Below are positions 33,786-44,070 of a DNA stretch of 64,000 nucleotides, in pieces. Under the pieces are notes generated by a model. The model was not told the origin of the DNA and did no database searches. It was given only the letters and a program-made list of their open reading frames with translations. The position numbers and the translations under genes were made by a program. Source of the stretch: Aphrophora alni (lineage: Eukaryota; Arthropoda; Insecta; Hemiptera; Aphrophoridae); contig OY740765.1 of assembly GCA_963513935.1 (NCBI GenBank), positions 115,077,362 through 115,141,361 on the forward strand. Reading direction: 5' to 3'. Position 1 is the first letter of the stretch; every line of letters begins with the position of its first letter.

Positions 33786-34109
33786 TAATTGAATCATTTT
33801 GCAACAGAAAAATTGGTTCAGAATTTAATGGACTGTATCAAATAGGGTGTTAAATATTAATTATAGATAATCTGAGCACGATTGGGCCAAAACCTTCTTA
33901 ATTTTGTAATAAAAAATATATTGTAAAGTTAGTATACTGGTAATTGATAGTTCAGATGCTAAATTTCTTAATCAATATTATTTAACTTGTGTCATGCAGT
34001 CGTTGTTTAGAGGTTCCTTTATTCTGTCATTAGAGCTGTTTCAGTATATCTTATACCATCTTTAAAGGACAAACACACTGAACACTAATATTCATTGCAC
34101 AAAAACAAA
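33786..34109. other. Intron 8, no gene recognised
   Basis: AT-rich linker between two transposon remnants. Confidence 0.35.
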
Positions 34110-34640
34110 TACATAATTAATAAATATAGTTGGTACTATAGTACATTTCAAAGTATGTGGTAAAACGATATTTTAAGTGTTGTGGCCACATGCTATACTT
34201 ACTGTAGTCAACTAATGACTGAGCTAGTACATACACTAGGTTACTAACTATTTGAATCTTGGTATTGTTGTCTATAATGAGTAGAGTATCATATAAACAG
34301 TTGAATAGGAAATTTAATGTATCATTTAATAAACTATCCGGGTTAGTTTTGAAATGTTTGTAAATTTGTGTGCTTTTCCAAATATCCATGGTTCTGCCTT
34401 TATTTATGAAATATTTCTAAATTTGTCTTAAGATGTCAGTGTACTTATGGTCTTGGTTTATCAGGTGTTCAACAGATGTGGAACTAACTTTGGATATTTC
34501 GTTTTTAAAGAACTTTGTTTTAAAATTCCTTCCTGTTGGACCAATATATTGTTTGTTACAGTCATCACATAGTAGTTTATATATGCAGCATTTTGTGTAG
34601 GGATCAATTGGTGTATGTACGTGGCCAAGACTACCGGAAG
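34110..34640 (-). mobile_element. Penelope-like GIY-YIG fragment
   Basis: The - strand reads IYKLLCDDCNKQYIGPTGRN, then FKTKFF, SVEHLINQDHKYTDI, a stop, then GRTMDIWKSTQIYKHFKTNP and DSLLNDTLNFLF. This is the GIY-YIG endonuclease end of a Penelope-like element, more complete than the copy at 23,055. Stops make it inactive. The 5' part (reverse transcriptase) was not found. Confidence 0.7.
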
Positions 34641-34889
34641 TTGGCTGTACTATGTTGTATCCTATTTGCTGGAAGGTATTATGAGTGGGGATCTTTGAGA
34701 TGGTTTGCTATATTTAAGTGATATCAGTTTTGATTTTAATCATTTTGTCCTGAATTTAACAATTGTTGATTTTCTAGTCTTTATTTTATGTTATTTCCTT
34801 TCATTTTTTAAATGTTTATATATATTATACAATAAGGCAAAGGTATTTCACTTTTAACATGAAATGAGAAACAACATTCGTTCTCTGTA

Positions 34890-35360
34890 CATGACCTGCC
34901 CATGCAATTCTAACCAGTTTTATTTCTACAAATATTCCAGGAACCCCATACAGCTGCTCTGACCCTGTATTCCTTCTATTCTTCCATTGTCCGCCTTCAT
35001 TAATTGCTCAGTATATCTTACGAAGGATTTTCTTCTCCCCTCTCTGTAGCAGATTCTTATTTATTACTGTTAGGGTCCATGTCTTGAGACACCGTATATT
35101 ACAACTGATCTGACTACTGTCTTGTAGATTTTTCTTTGTTGTCCTATTATTAAATACGTTCTATAATGCATAGTAAGCTCAGTTTCTTGCTTTCATCTCT
35201 ATTGATATGGAATTATCATTTGTAACAAGTGTGCCTAAATACTTAAACTGGTCTACAAATTCTACCTCGTTCAACCGTTTCCTTTCTCTTTCCCTTTGTC
35301 TTCTTGACAACAACATACTTTTCGTTTTATCCTTGTTGACAGTCAAACCTTTATCTATAT
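34890..35360 (-). mobile_element. LINE reverse transcriptase fragment
   Basis: The - strand gives GLTVNKDKTKSMLLSRR, then EVEFVDQFKYLGTLVTNDN, then KTWTLTVINKNLLQRGEKKI and LRKIY, then KLVRIAWAGHVQR. This is the thumb and C-terminal region of a non-LTR reverse transcriptase. One frameshift and several stops are present. The segment at 63,775-63,955 could derive from the following part of the same kind of element. Confidence 0.7.
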
Positions 35361-36719
35361 ATAATGATACAGCCTAAACATAAGTACATTTTTTTACACA
35401 AACATAAAAATACAATTATTACTTAAACTAAAGGTTTATAAATATATCAGTACTTACTTTCGCTGATTTGTAATATGTTAACTTGATTTGTATTTGTCGC
35501 TGTACCTTGGAAAATGGAGCACTGAATTATTGAGACACCTAAAATAACTGATTTATCTAAAAAGGTATGGCATGGAGATTCCTTGACTGTTGTTCCTAAA
35601 CAGAAAAAGGGTTCATCTCGTTTTTTTCAACCGTACTTTTAAACATTGCAAACCGAAGCATTTATCTATATTTAACAAGCTAAACTACCTTGCTACTGAT
35701 AATTCAAACAATACAATAAATTTGCCATTCTCATAATGCTTTCCTTTGTAATGTTAACATAATTAAATATTTAGTCTATTTTTTGAATTACACTTTTTAG
35801 TTTTGCTGAAGAGAAAACTGACTTTTGCCCTGTATATAACAAACTAAAATGATGTACATAGTCTTATTAATGTCAACGCCACTCTTAATTGTATAATTTT
35901 TACATTTGAAAATCACTAAATTGGTTTAATTAAAATTAATTTAAATAATCAGCACTGGACTTGTTCACTACACTTATACTTGTCACTAATAATTTGATAT
36001 TTATTTCCGAACAAATTATGGTGCGACTGGTATTTTAATAACTGGGAAACCAACATTTTACAATATGAAGTACAATATTTTGTAGGAAACCTTGTTAATA
36101 TGGACATATTAGGGCTCATAGTTGACTGGATTAATGTAAATAACAATAGGGTACAATAAAATAAGTTGTACAATTCTAAATCAGTATGTACTAAAGAAAC
36201 TTTTTTTTATTATCTGACAGTTTGTTCTGCAATTTCGTACTGTGAACAGATACTCACCACTAATGACCCATTTCAAGTTTTTGTAATACATTTGTTTATC
36301 CTGATGATTAACTACTTATTCTATCTTACATTAGGTTTACTTTACCCAGTGATGATCATGATCTCTTGTTTCACATCATCGGTCTATGGTGAGGGCAACA
36401 CTCGTCCAACAAAAATGTAGTTGTCGTATTATTAGGGTTTTCTTTTCTTTTTTTTTACCTTTTTTTATTGTAATATTAAAAAATTATTAGTTATAATATA
36501 TGACCAAAATAACTATGTACAAGAATAAATAAATAAACAACAGAAGTTACAGTATTAAAAAATTAACAATAATTGTCACAATCAAATAATTTTATTCTGA
36601 GTCCTCATAAATTTCAAGACCTTGTCCTGTGCACTGACAGCAGATTGTTATCGTGTCCCCCCCCCCCCGAATAGAAACTATGTAGGTAGCACATCTAACT
36701 ATAGTCTTTTGTTCCTTTT
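35361..36719. other. Intron 8, no gene recognised
   Basis: AT-rich, with a C tract near 36,657-36,669. Nothing recognised. Confidence 0.4.
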
Positions 36720-37150
36720 TCTTTGAACAGAAAGCATATTTTATTCAATCTCTAGTTTGAGAGGATCCGATGCTCTGGTATTTGACGACATCCCCTTATC
36801 TAAATCTTCAGATTGTTTTAAAATCCTTCATTTTGTCAGTTTTGTAACCATGTGGTTTCTTATTAGTTCCATTGATGTTTTATAGAATGTTACTCCATAA
36901 ATTTTTCAATTGTATTGCAACTTTTAATTGTACCAATATCAAGAAGTCTAAACAAAATTTTTATCAGCCAACAGCAGCAGACTCTAGCGACACTGCATTC
37001 TGATTTCCTCTGATCCATGACATCACCCTCTCCTTTCATTAAATTGTAAAAAGTAATGACACCTCGTTTGATCTGTTCTCTAATTTTTTTTCATATATAT
37101 CATATCAGAGTCATACATATTGGATACAAGAATAATGTTTGTTATTCTTA
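36720..37150 (-). mobile_element. piggyBac-type transposase C-terminal remnant
   Basis: The - strand near 37,060-36,880 reads VITFYNLMKGEGDVMDQ, then SVARVCCCWLIKILFRLLDI and GTIKSCNT. This fits the piggyBac pattern of a G-V-D-x-x-D-Q block followed by a tryptophan-containing helix. The first conserved Asp region is altered and there are stops. It may be a relic of the family that produced the TTAA elements in this window. Confidence 0.45.
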
Positions 37151-37260
37151 GGGATTTTTATGTTCTCACCAAAATCACTTGTTATTTCGACAAACATTTA
37201 TTTGATCCAGTTTACTTGACATAGGAAAATCCAAAAAATGGTCTATCCCATTGCCAATTA

Positions 37261-38171
37261 CAGTAGAACCTGTTAACCGGCCTCGGATCAATCGGTCCTC
37301 GGATTAAACGGCCTATTTCGTAGTGTACTGGTTTGATGAGAGTTTCCAAAAATAAATTGTAATTGAAACACCAAAGCGGCGGCGAGTCAAACGACTTTGT
37401 CGATAGCGGTATCCCATTGTCAGCGGCGTAAAAACACTGTGGCATTGGCACCCGTCGGTATAGCAGACATACACCGACAAAAACGTTTGATGGGCCGCTT
37501 TTTTTCCATGAATCAATAGTATACATTATGGAAAATATAACATTTCTTTTCAGTTTTCAGCTTGTCTTTGACTGGTTATGATCTACGTACAGTATATACA
37601 GTAAATAAAAATGAGCAAGGATAAAATAAAGCAAAAGCTTAAAGTTTCAAATATTTATTAGTATAAATGAGCTACAATTGTTTCGCCTTGCGGCACCGTC
37701 GATGCCGCAAGGCGAAACAATTGTAGCTCATTTATACTAATAAATATTTGAAACTTTAAGCTTTTGCTTTATTTTATCCTTGAATATGGAGTTTCAACAA
37801 GAAATATCTGCTATTACATTAAAGTTAAAAATGAGCAAGTTATGAAAACGGAAGCGTGTTTTGGTTTCGTTTGAGACGCGGTTAAATGTGTTAAAAAGAC
37901 TTAACAGAGGGGAATCTGTAAAAAAGCTTTGTAGTGTTTAATTTTTTCATGTGTAATATATAATATACATAACATAATATATACGATACATTTATGTACA
38001 ATAAAATGAGTTGCAATAACATCTCAATTGCATAATTCTTAGCGCTACCTGATTAAATAAGCTTTCTTTGAACGAAAGCCAATTTTTCACGGGAACCTCG
38101 GATTAACCAGCCAAACAGGCAACCGGCCCGAATGTCAGTCCCGACTAGACCGGTTAAGACGGCTTCTACTG
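37261..38171 (+). mobile_element. pogo-type internally deleted DNA transposon, copy 2
   Basis: The ends are CAGTAGAACCTGTTAACCGG at 37,261 and the complement of CAGTAGAAGCCGTCTTAACC at 38,171, with TA flanks at 37,259-37,260 and 38,172-38,173. It is the inverted relative of the copy at 9,978-10,631. From 37,839 the + strand reads MSKL, stop, KRKRVLVSFETRLNVLKRLN, then RGESVKKLCSV, the CENP-B-type N-terminal domain. The catalytic domain is gone. It is longer than copy 1 because a foldback and short flanks sit between CTACGTAC and AAAACGGAAGCG. Confidence 0.85.
37617..37781. repeat. Perfect foldback: 79-bp arms, 7-bp loop
   Basis: The left arm 37,617-37,695 and right arm 37,703-37,781 are exact reverse complements over all 79 bases. 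The loop is CCGTCGA. Arms start AAGGATAAAATAAAGC and meet at CTTGCGGCA. A 12-bp direct repeat, AAAATGAGCAAG, occurs before the left arm (about 37,608) and again near 37,835. A diverged relative is at 43,985-44,070, and both share the flanking block GAGTTTCAACAAG..ATATCTGCT. Confidence 0.95.
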
Positions 38172-38585
38172 TATATAAATTTTAACTCATTATTATATAT
38201 CATTGTTGCTTTAGCGAAGCACACTAGCAGACTGAGGAATAATGGGTACTAATGGTAATTCCTGGAGGCAAGAATTGATCGCAGAGAGTAATTGAATAAG
38301 TATCACCTAGAGAATAATGGGTGAGAATATTTTGTGGGAAGCTTGGTCAAGAAAATGTGAAAGGAATATATGACTGGAGTGATCAAGTTGGCAAATAGTG
38401 GGAATCCAGCGAAACAAAAATCGTATGAAGAGAGCGGCGGTCCGAAAAGGTTTAATTACGAATTAATCACGACAGTAAAATGGCATTGTTGACCCAATCG
38501 ATCATATTTTTATTTACTATTACTAATATTTTTTTTAATATATATTTAGGGTCTTCTGTTATTGACCTCATCATTTTTCCTGGTG

Positions 38586-38662
38586 AGTATTGTTAAGTTT
38601 AATGCAATATTGCTGCTTAAATCATTGTTAAGTTTAATACAATATTTCTGCTTAAATCATTC
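38586..38662 (+). repeat. Two direct 42-bp units
   Basis: ATTGTTAAGTTTAATGCAAT..TGCTTAAATC occurs twice in tandem with two substitutions, just upstream of exon 9. Confidence 0.7.
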
Positions 38663-38684
38663 TATCATTTTGCAGCAAATAAAA

Positions 38685-38850
38685 TAAAAATACACTTCCT
38701 CACTCTAAGGCTGAACCAGGGACCATCACTGTGCATGACAGTACCCTCCACCTCCCGATTGAAGATTACCTCCTTACTTCATTTTTTTTTTTTTTCAATT
38801 GGAAAATTTCAGATCTTACATTTTTTTTTAACAAACCTTATATTTGACTA
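38685..38850 (+). repeat. Family S, 3' part only
   Basis: TACACTTCCTCACTCTAAGG, GTACCCTCCACCTCC, a T tract and CAGATCTTACATTTTTTTT match 48,105-48,300 and, more loosely, the 3' parts of copies 1 and 2. Confidence 0.4.
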
Positions 38851-38968
38851 AGTTATACATTAAAAAAATTTGTCACACTAATATAATGTGATGTGTTTAA
38901 AATATATACTAATGGACATTGCTTTTTCATTTGGCGTAGTTAATTATTTTGTTTTAATTGTTTTTCAG

Positions 38969-39091
38969 AGACTTTTTGTAGAAATGGAACAAATGGCAAG
39001 CAGACCTTTTTCACAGGTCTTAGTAGAAATTGAGAAGCGTGAAACTCCTCAAGAAATCTGTTCAGTAAACACACTGAAAAAACGGAAGAAG
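38969..39091 (+). CDS. ATRN: Attractin-like, exon 9 in window (cytoplasmic tail, MASRPF)
   Basis: 123 nt, phase 0 to phase 0, between acceptor TTTTTCAG and donor AAG|GTCAGT. It encodes RLFVEMEQMASRPFSQVLVE, then IEKRETPQEI, ending TLKKRKK. The E-M-x-Q-M-A-S-R-P-F block is conserved in the cytoplasmic tails of attractins and MEGF8. It is linked in mammals to recruitment of the mahogunin-type ubiquitin ligase. A (GT)n microsatellite begins 12 bp after the exon end, beside the donor. Confidence 0.92.
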
Positions 39092-39102
39092 GTCAGTATG
39101 TG

Positions 39103-39131
<29 letters not shown>
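39103..39131 (+). repeat. (GT)n microsatellite beside a donor site
   Basis: About 14 GT units starting 12 bp after the exon 9 boundary. Confidence 0.95.
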
Positions 39132-39134
<3 letters not shown>

Positions 39135-39251
39135 ATGATTATCTTATTTCTTAATATATAGCACTTAATATAACTTCAGCACTATTATGTTAAAAAAACC
39201 AATAACAGTAGTCATGAAAGCTTAATCATGGTCCATGACAGAAATTATTAT

Positions 39252-40150
39252 ACTGGGTATCCGAAATGCCCTGGGACAACAAAAAGTTTTTAACCATTAG
39301 AAATTAAAACTTGAAATTTTCAGTATATGTTTTGGAGTATCTAAACTATATTATTGAATAAGGGACATTGTGGGGGGGGGAGGGTCACTAAAAATTTTCA
39401 AATCGTAACCCCTATCGAGAAATGTTAGGTTAGGTACCTATGTGTAAACCCTCATTGAAAAGTTCTTCTTTTTTAGAAGAGCAAAATAGTATAAATAAAA
39501 ATTGATATGAGACTACTAACCAAAATGGCAGTCAAAAAAACTATGCACTTAATCACTTTATTGCCACCATTTTATTTGCATACATAATTTGACCTTTCCC
39601 AATATTATTTATATGAATAATATCAATTGAATTGGAAATCTAAACATTCTCCTCTCTGGTACCAAAGACAGCAATTTGAAATGTCATGCTCCATTGTGGT
39701 ATCTCTTATTTTAAAGGTATTTATTATTATGCGATATAATTTTGGCTGTCTAATATTCAAAAAAATTTAATGTAATAGTCCCCTCAGGGGCTCATTTATA
39801 GTGAGCATGAGTATGACACAAATTATTCCAGCCTAGGTGTAAATAAAATTGTACCAATAACATAATTAAACACACTGTTTTGCACCTCCATTTCGGTTAG
39901 GGGTGTTGTATCAAACTTTCCTTTACGGTATGTTTCTACTAAAAAAAAGAAGATTTTTTCAATAAGATGTCACAGGATAAAGGTTACCAAAAATTTTTTG
40001 ATTTGCTCCCCTCGGTACCCACTCCCCTCCATAAATGGGCAAAAATGCCATCTTTATTTTAAAATATAGTGTAGTTAATCTAAAAACTATCCTGAGGTTA
40101 CAAGTTTTTATTTCTAATGTTTCAAATTTGGGACATTTCAGACACCCAGT
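39252..40150. mobile_element. Non-autonomous DNA element, about 900 bp, with about 20-bp terminal inverted repeats
   Basis: The left end ACTGGGTATCCGAAATGCCC (39,252) and the complement of ACTGGGTGTCTGAAATGTCC ending at 40,150 match at 16 of 20 bases. A second inverted pair follows (AACCATTAGAAATTAAAACTTG and its near-complement near 40,100). No transposase coding was seen. Superfamily unknown; the target duplication is not clear. It lies in intron 9. Confidence 0.65.
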
Positions 40151-40506
40151 TTAAGTTAAGTTTGGAAAAGTGTACTGAGTTCAAATGTGGCACTGCCATC
40201 ATTTCTGTGCATGTTCGGGTCATCTTGTGATATTGTACATGATTGAAAAATGTTGTAACTAGTGTTTACCAGAAAAATTCTTCGTACACAAATAGTAAAC
40301 CTGATTCCATTAATTATTTATACATAATAAATAACTTGAAGAGGTTAATATTAAATCGACTGTTAGCCAAAAATATTGGCTGCATACTAAATAAATAGTT
40401 TTGAGGAAACAACCCCCTTTTGAGTGATACAACTAGTAGTCGCTAGCAGAATTATTCACCAGGGCGTGGCCATGTTTGGTAATTCACAGAATCTTTTCTT
40501 TTTCAG

Positions 40507-40621
40507 GACTCACCTAGTCCCATTGCGTTAGAGCCTTGTTGTGGGAACAGAGCTGCTGTGTTGTCCCTACTTATAAGACTTCCAACAGGTGGTGAGATGT
40601 ATACACCTCCTGGACAATCAG
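40507..40621 (+). CDS. ATRN: Attractin-like, exon 10 in window (cytoplasmic tail)
   Basis: 115 nt, phase 0 to phase 1, between acceptor TTTTTCAG and donor TCAG|GTAAGT. It encodes DSPSPIALEPCCGNRAAVLS, then LLIRLPTGGEMYTPPGQS. The P-I-A-L-E-P-C-x-G-N-x-A-A-V-L-S...R-L-P pattern is a hallmark of attractin tails. It separates this gene from other PSI/EGF receptors. Confidence 0.93.
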
Positions 40622-40799
40622 GTAAGTCAAACAATTTTTAATATATGGTTAACCTAATTTGTAACTTATCTAAGGTGAATTGCTGTTTCTTTGTAATCTC
40701 TAGTGTTGGGCTACCTATTGTAAAAGGATAGTATCAATGTGTGGTACAATACCGTTTCTATATGATCTCTAGTGTTAGGCCACCAATCATACCTGTAAA

Positions 40800-41100
40800 C
40801 CCATAACGTAATACCTTAAAAATGATAACATTGTACCTGAAAATTAGAGCTATAACACATAGAAAGAAAGCATCATACCCAAAAAGATAGCATTGTACCT
40901 AATAATATATCATCTATTTACCAATATGGCATTTTACTAAAAACAAAAGCAATGTAGTGAAAACAATATCATTATATCTTAAAAATAGAATTGCACCTAA
41001 AACAGTAGTATACTATTTAAAAAGATAGCATTATATTTGTTTTAAGTTAACATTGCATCTAAAAGATATCATTATACCTAAGATAATAGAATTGTAGGGT
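40800..41100 (+). repeat. Degenerate minisatellite, about 25-30 bp unit
   Basis: Repeated variants of AAAAGATAGCATTGTACCTA recur about ten times (for example ATAACATTGTACCTGAAA, GATAGCATTGTACCTAAT, GATATCATTATACCTAAG). Intron 10. Confidence 0.6.
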
Positions 41101-41922
41101 GTTTTGTGTTTTTCCCCGCATAGTATTTTTACTTGGAATTGACTTTTTCACTTGTAAAAAATTATCGATCAGACTAATTGTGCATAAGTAATACAACTTT
41201 TGGCAATAATTTTACTTTGCCATGAAATTGGAATATTATGATGGGAGAGGATATATATAAGTGTGTGTGTGTGTGTGTGATATTAAACTATAAAATTTTT
41301 GAGGTAAAAATTGCTTATGGATCCCAAAAGAAAGTGGCCATGATTATCTCAGGTAAAAATATGGTTTTTGCTTTATATGATCGAGGAGAGTTTGGATGGA
41401 ATTCACATTCTAATTCCAAAATAAAACCAACAATAGATTGTTTATATTATTGGTATAATTTATTCAAATGCTATCATTTGTGTATATAACGAACTGTTAT
41501 ACTTCCAGTATAACATTTCAAATATTAGAATTAGTTAACATAAAAAGAACAAGTGATGTATAAGTCTCTAAGATAAATTGAAAATAGCCAACCCCAAAAA
41601 TTATCAATTTAATTGAGAAGGGGCAAAGATTCTACAACAGGAAAAATCTTATATAAAAGCTAACCAACAATCCTATCATCCATACCAATGTAGAAATAAG
41701 GTCATTATGGCTACCATTAATAAAAACTGAAAATAAAAATCACCTTTTAAAGCTAATATTTTTCCTATTAATTCTCCACAGCGAGTCACTACAAGGTCAC
41801 ACACGAAATTCTTGAAAGAACAGACAAAGGTTGAACCCTGATAAACATAGCATTATCAGTTGGGCTCAAACTTCAGCAAGATAACCCTAAACCAACTGAG
41901 CCACTCTGTTTCCTTATATTAA

Positions 41923-41986
<64 letters not shown>

Positions 41987-42210
41987 ACTATAGTGGGATT
42001 GAATTTCTTAAAATAAGCTTTACTGATATTTATTAAATTTTTGTGAAAAATGAAGTTTTATATTTTGAGCAATTTTCAAAAATTTTACAATTCAATGGAT
42101 TTTACAAAATTGTAATTAAACTTTAACTTCAGTCATTGAAAGCTTTATACAATGACATATTCTTCCGTTACGTTGTATACAAGTTATTTATAAAAATATT
42201 TGTTTGATTA
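41101..42210. other. Intron 10, with (TA)n tract
   Basis: A (TA)n microsatellite fills about 41,925-41,983 and a short (GT)n lies near 41,263-41,279. No gene. Confidence 0.6.
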
Positions 42211-42216
42211 CAGCAG

Positions 42217-42350
42217 GATTAGCCATTGCATCGGCTCTGGTCACCTTAGGGAATCCAAGGAAAGTTAGCATTGATCCGACAACTAAGACGGACACAAAAA
42301 CAAAATCTCGCAAATCACTTTCAAGTCAACATCCGGATAGCTGCATATAG
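42217..42350 (+). CDS. ATRN: Attractin-like, final exon (C-terminus)
   Basis: 134 nt entering with one base carried over and ending at TAG 42,348-42,350. It encodes (G)LAIASALVTLGNPRKVS, then DTKTKSRKSLSSQHPDSCI and stop. GLAxASAL and the C-terminal C-I match attractins. The acceptor is a NAGNAG: CAG at 42,211-42,213 and CAG at 42,214-42,216. Use of the first would add one Ala between QS and GL; use of the second gives the family sequence QSGLA. The second is chosen for that reason. Confidence 0.9.
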
Positions 42351-43849
42351 CATAACTATAGATATATTGAATCTGTGTAAATATTCGTCTCATTTCTATT
42401 TAATTTAATTATGTTGTTTTTATATATATTTAAAATGATTATGTTAATTTTGTTGAGTTATGTAGGTATAATGTTTTTATATGTACTGTTTTTATGTGTC
42501 CCTTTGTTTTTTCGTCCCTAAACTTAAGTTCCTTTTATTGTAGCTACTAACATTTTAATTTTAAAATTGACATTTTGCTATAAAAAAATTGACAGATTGT
42601 GTATGTTATTAGTTGTAATTAACATTATTTAATTTTAATGTTTGGATTTTTTTTTTTTTCAAGCATTTGTGGAATGGATGGATTTTATAAATACTGCCAT
42701 AATGTGTTAATAAGATTGTGAATTTTGTATATAGATTAAAATGAATAATAATGACATGTTAATGATTTTTCAAATAAGTAATGATTTTAAATGTAATTAA
42801 CTAAAATGACTTTTAATTTAAGCATTTGAGCTAACTTTATGAGCAACACTGATTTAATAGAGTATTAATTTCAAGTCATGAAGCAGTATCTTTATGACAA
42901 AGTCCTAAGTTTATGGGGATTTGAGTTAATAAGAGTACTGACAACTTTGGGAGTCCGGACTAAAAACACTCTTGAATTGTTGAGAATGAAACCAGTACTA
43001 CACCATTGTTTTCACTAATTCTTAGATCATTCTTATTTACAGAAACCTTAGATTGAAGCAATTTCTATTCAACTTATCAAAGTTTGGTTGTAACATCCAA
43101 AAATAAAAACAAGCTCTTCCATAGAAAACAATGACATTATTAACAATAGACTAGCAAACTTTAAATACAACACCCAAGTAAGATACAAGCTGTCCCAGTT
43201 GATGATTTTGGACTTGCAGGTAGGAAAAATAAAGGCACTATTCCTTTTAATAAATTGTATCTTTTGTTTGTATAGTGATGCTAATACTTCATGTGTGCCA
43301 TCCTGTATTAAACATATCAAAAATAAATGTACATCTCTTTGATAGGGATACCCTGAGTACAGTACATCAAGCTATACTCAATGAATATTTATTTTACATT
43401 TAAAATCCATGGAAGTGAATCTACTCTCAAAAGTACATGTTGGCCTTGTAAACTTCATTGTGTACAGGATGCCCAAGCTTTGTAGATCCTTGTCTGTTTA
43501 TTCCACAGTTTCAAACATCTTTCATTAACTTTGATCGGCTGAACACCCGTTCCTCCAAAGACTCCCTACACATATTGTAAGATAGATTATCCCTCTTATA
43601 TAATTTGTTGAGATCTCTGTTCAGAGAACACTACCCTGTTGATAAACCCATCTCCATCTTAAGTCATTCATGTTCAATATATGTGGTTCAACTTCTAGCC
43701 TCATTGGGCCCTCTCACCCAAGTTTTATCTTATCTACAATTGTCCGTACTTTTCTGGTCTTTACAAACCCATGCTACAGGTAATTTCCCCTAATATGTTT
43801 GGCATACAGTGTGGTATCCTCTGATAGATAGTCAAGTGCATCCATCTTT
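42351..43849 (+). other. Attractin 3' UTR and downstream DNA
   Basis: AT-rich sequence after the stop. Candidate AATAAA signals are at 43,102-43,107 and 43,228-43,233, with others nearby. Which one is used cannot be told. No further ORF with a recognisable domain was found. Confidence 0.4.
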
Positions 43850-43946
43850 GTACTATTGCTTATTGTAAGTATAATTTAACAATCGTTAATTTCTTCATGA
43901 TAAAATACATATAAACTGAGATACACAGTGTATATTTAAAATTCAA

Positions 43947-44070
43947 TGTAACAGCAGATATTGCTTGTTGAAACTCTATATTAAAGGATTAAATAAAGCT
44001 AAAGTTTCAAAATTATTTTAATAATATAATATTAATTTTGAAACTTAGCTTTATTGCTTTATTTAATCCT
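43947..44070. repeat. Diverged relative of the perfect foldback
   Basis: Arms starting AGGATTAAATAAAGC at 43,985 and ending in its complement at 44,070 form an imperfect hairpin containing AAAGTTTCAAAATTA. The preceding CAGATATTGCTTGTTGAAACTC block matches, inverted, the sequence following the 37,781 foldback, so the two belong to one family. Confidence 0.7.

Larger units (their letters stand above)
3398..42350 (+). other. ATRN: Attractin-family receptor gene, C-terminal half (11 exons in the window)
   Basis: Attractins are type I transmembrane receptors with an ectodomain of CUB, EGF, Kelch, PSI and laminin-EGF modules and a short cytoplasmic tail. Eleven exons here join in compatible phases to 1,647 nt (548 codons plus stop). 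Module order is PSI-type segments (exons 1-3), laminin EGF (exons 4 and 5), a membrane-proximal module (exons 6 and 7), one transmembrane helix (exon 8), and a tail containing MASRPF (exon 9), ALEPC and AAVLS (exon 10), and GLAIASAL (exon 11). The transmembrane segment and tail follow vertebrate attractin closely as I know it, which favours attractin over its relative MEGF8. The Drosophila counterpart is distracted (dsd). The N-terminal CUB/Kelch part lies left of the window. In mammals the MASRPF region is linked to the mahogunin ubiquitin-ligase pathway. Confidence 0.93.

Noticed and set aside
36166..36420. 84-codon + strand ORF with a hydrophobic segment
   Set aside because: Intronic, no homologue recognised, no supporting start context; likely chance.
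37212..37526. Similar - strand and + strand ORFs at 37,212-37,526 and 10,388-10,693 as a conserved small protein
   Set aside because: Both fall in the same non-coding half of related pogo derivatives, and their similarity is that of the repeat; the ORF includes the terminal repeats.
3398..42350. MEGF8 in place of attractin
   Set aside because: MEGF8 shares PSI, EGF and MASRPF features, but the juxtamembrane, transmembrane and ALEPC..AAVLS..GLAIASAL tail follow attractin closely.
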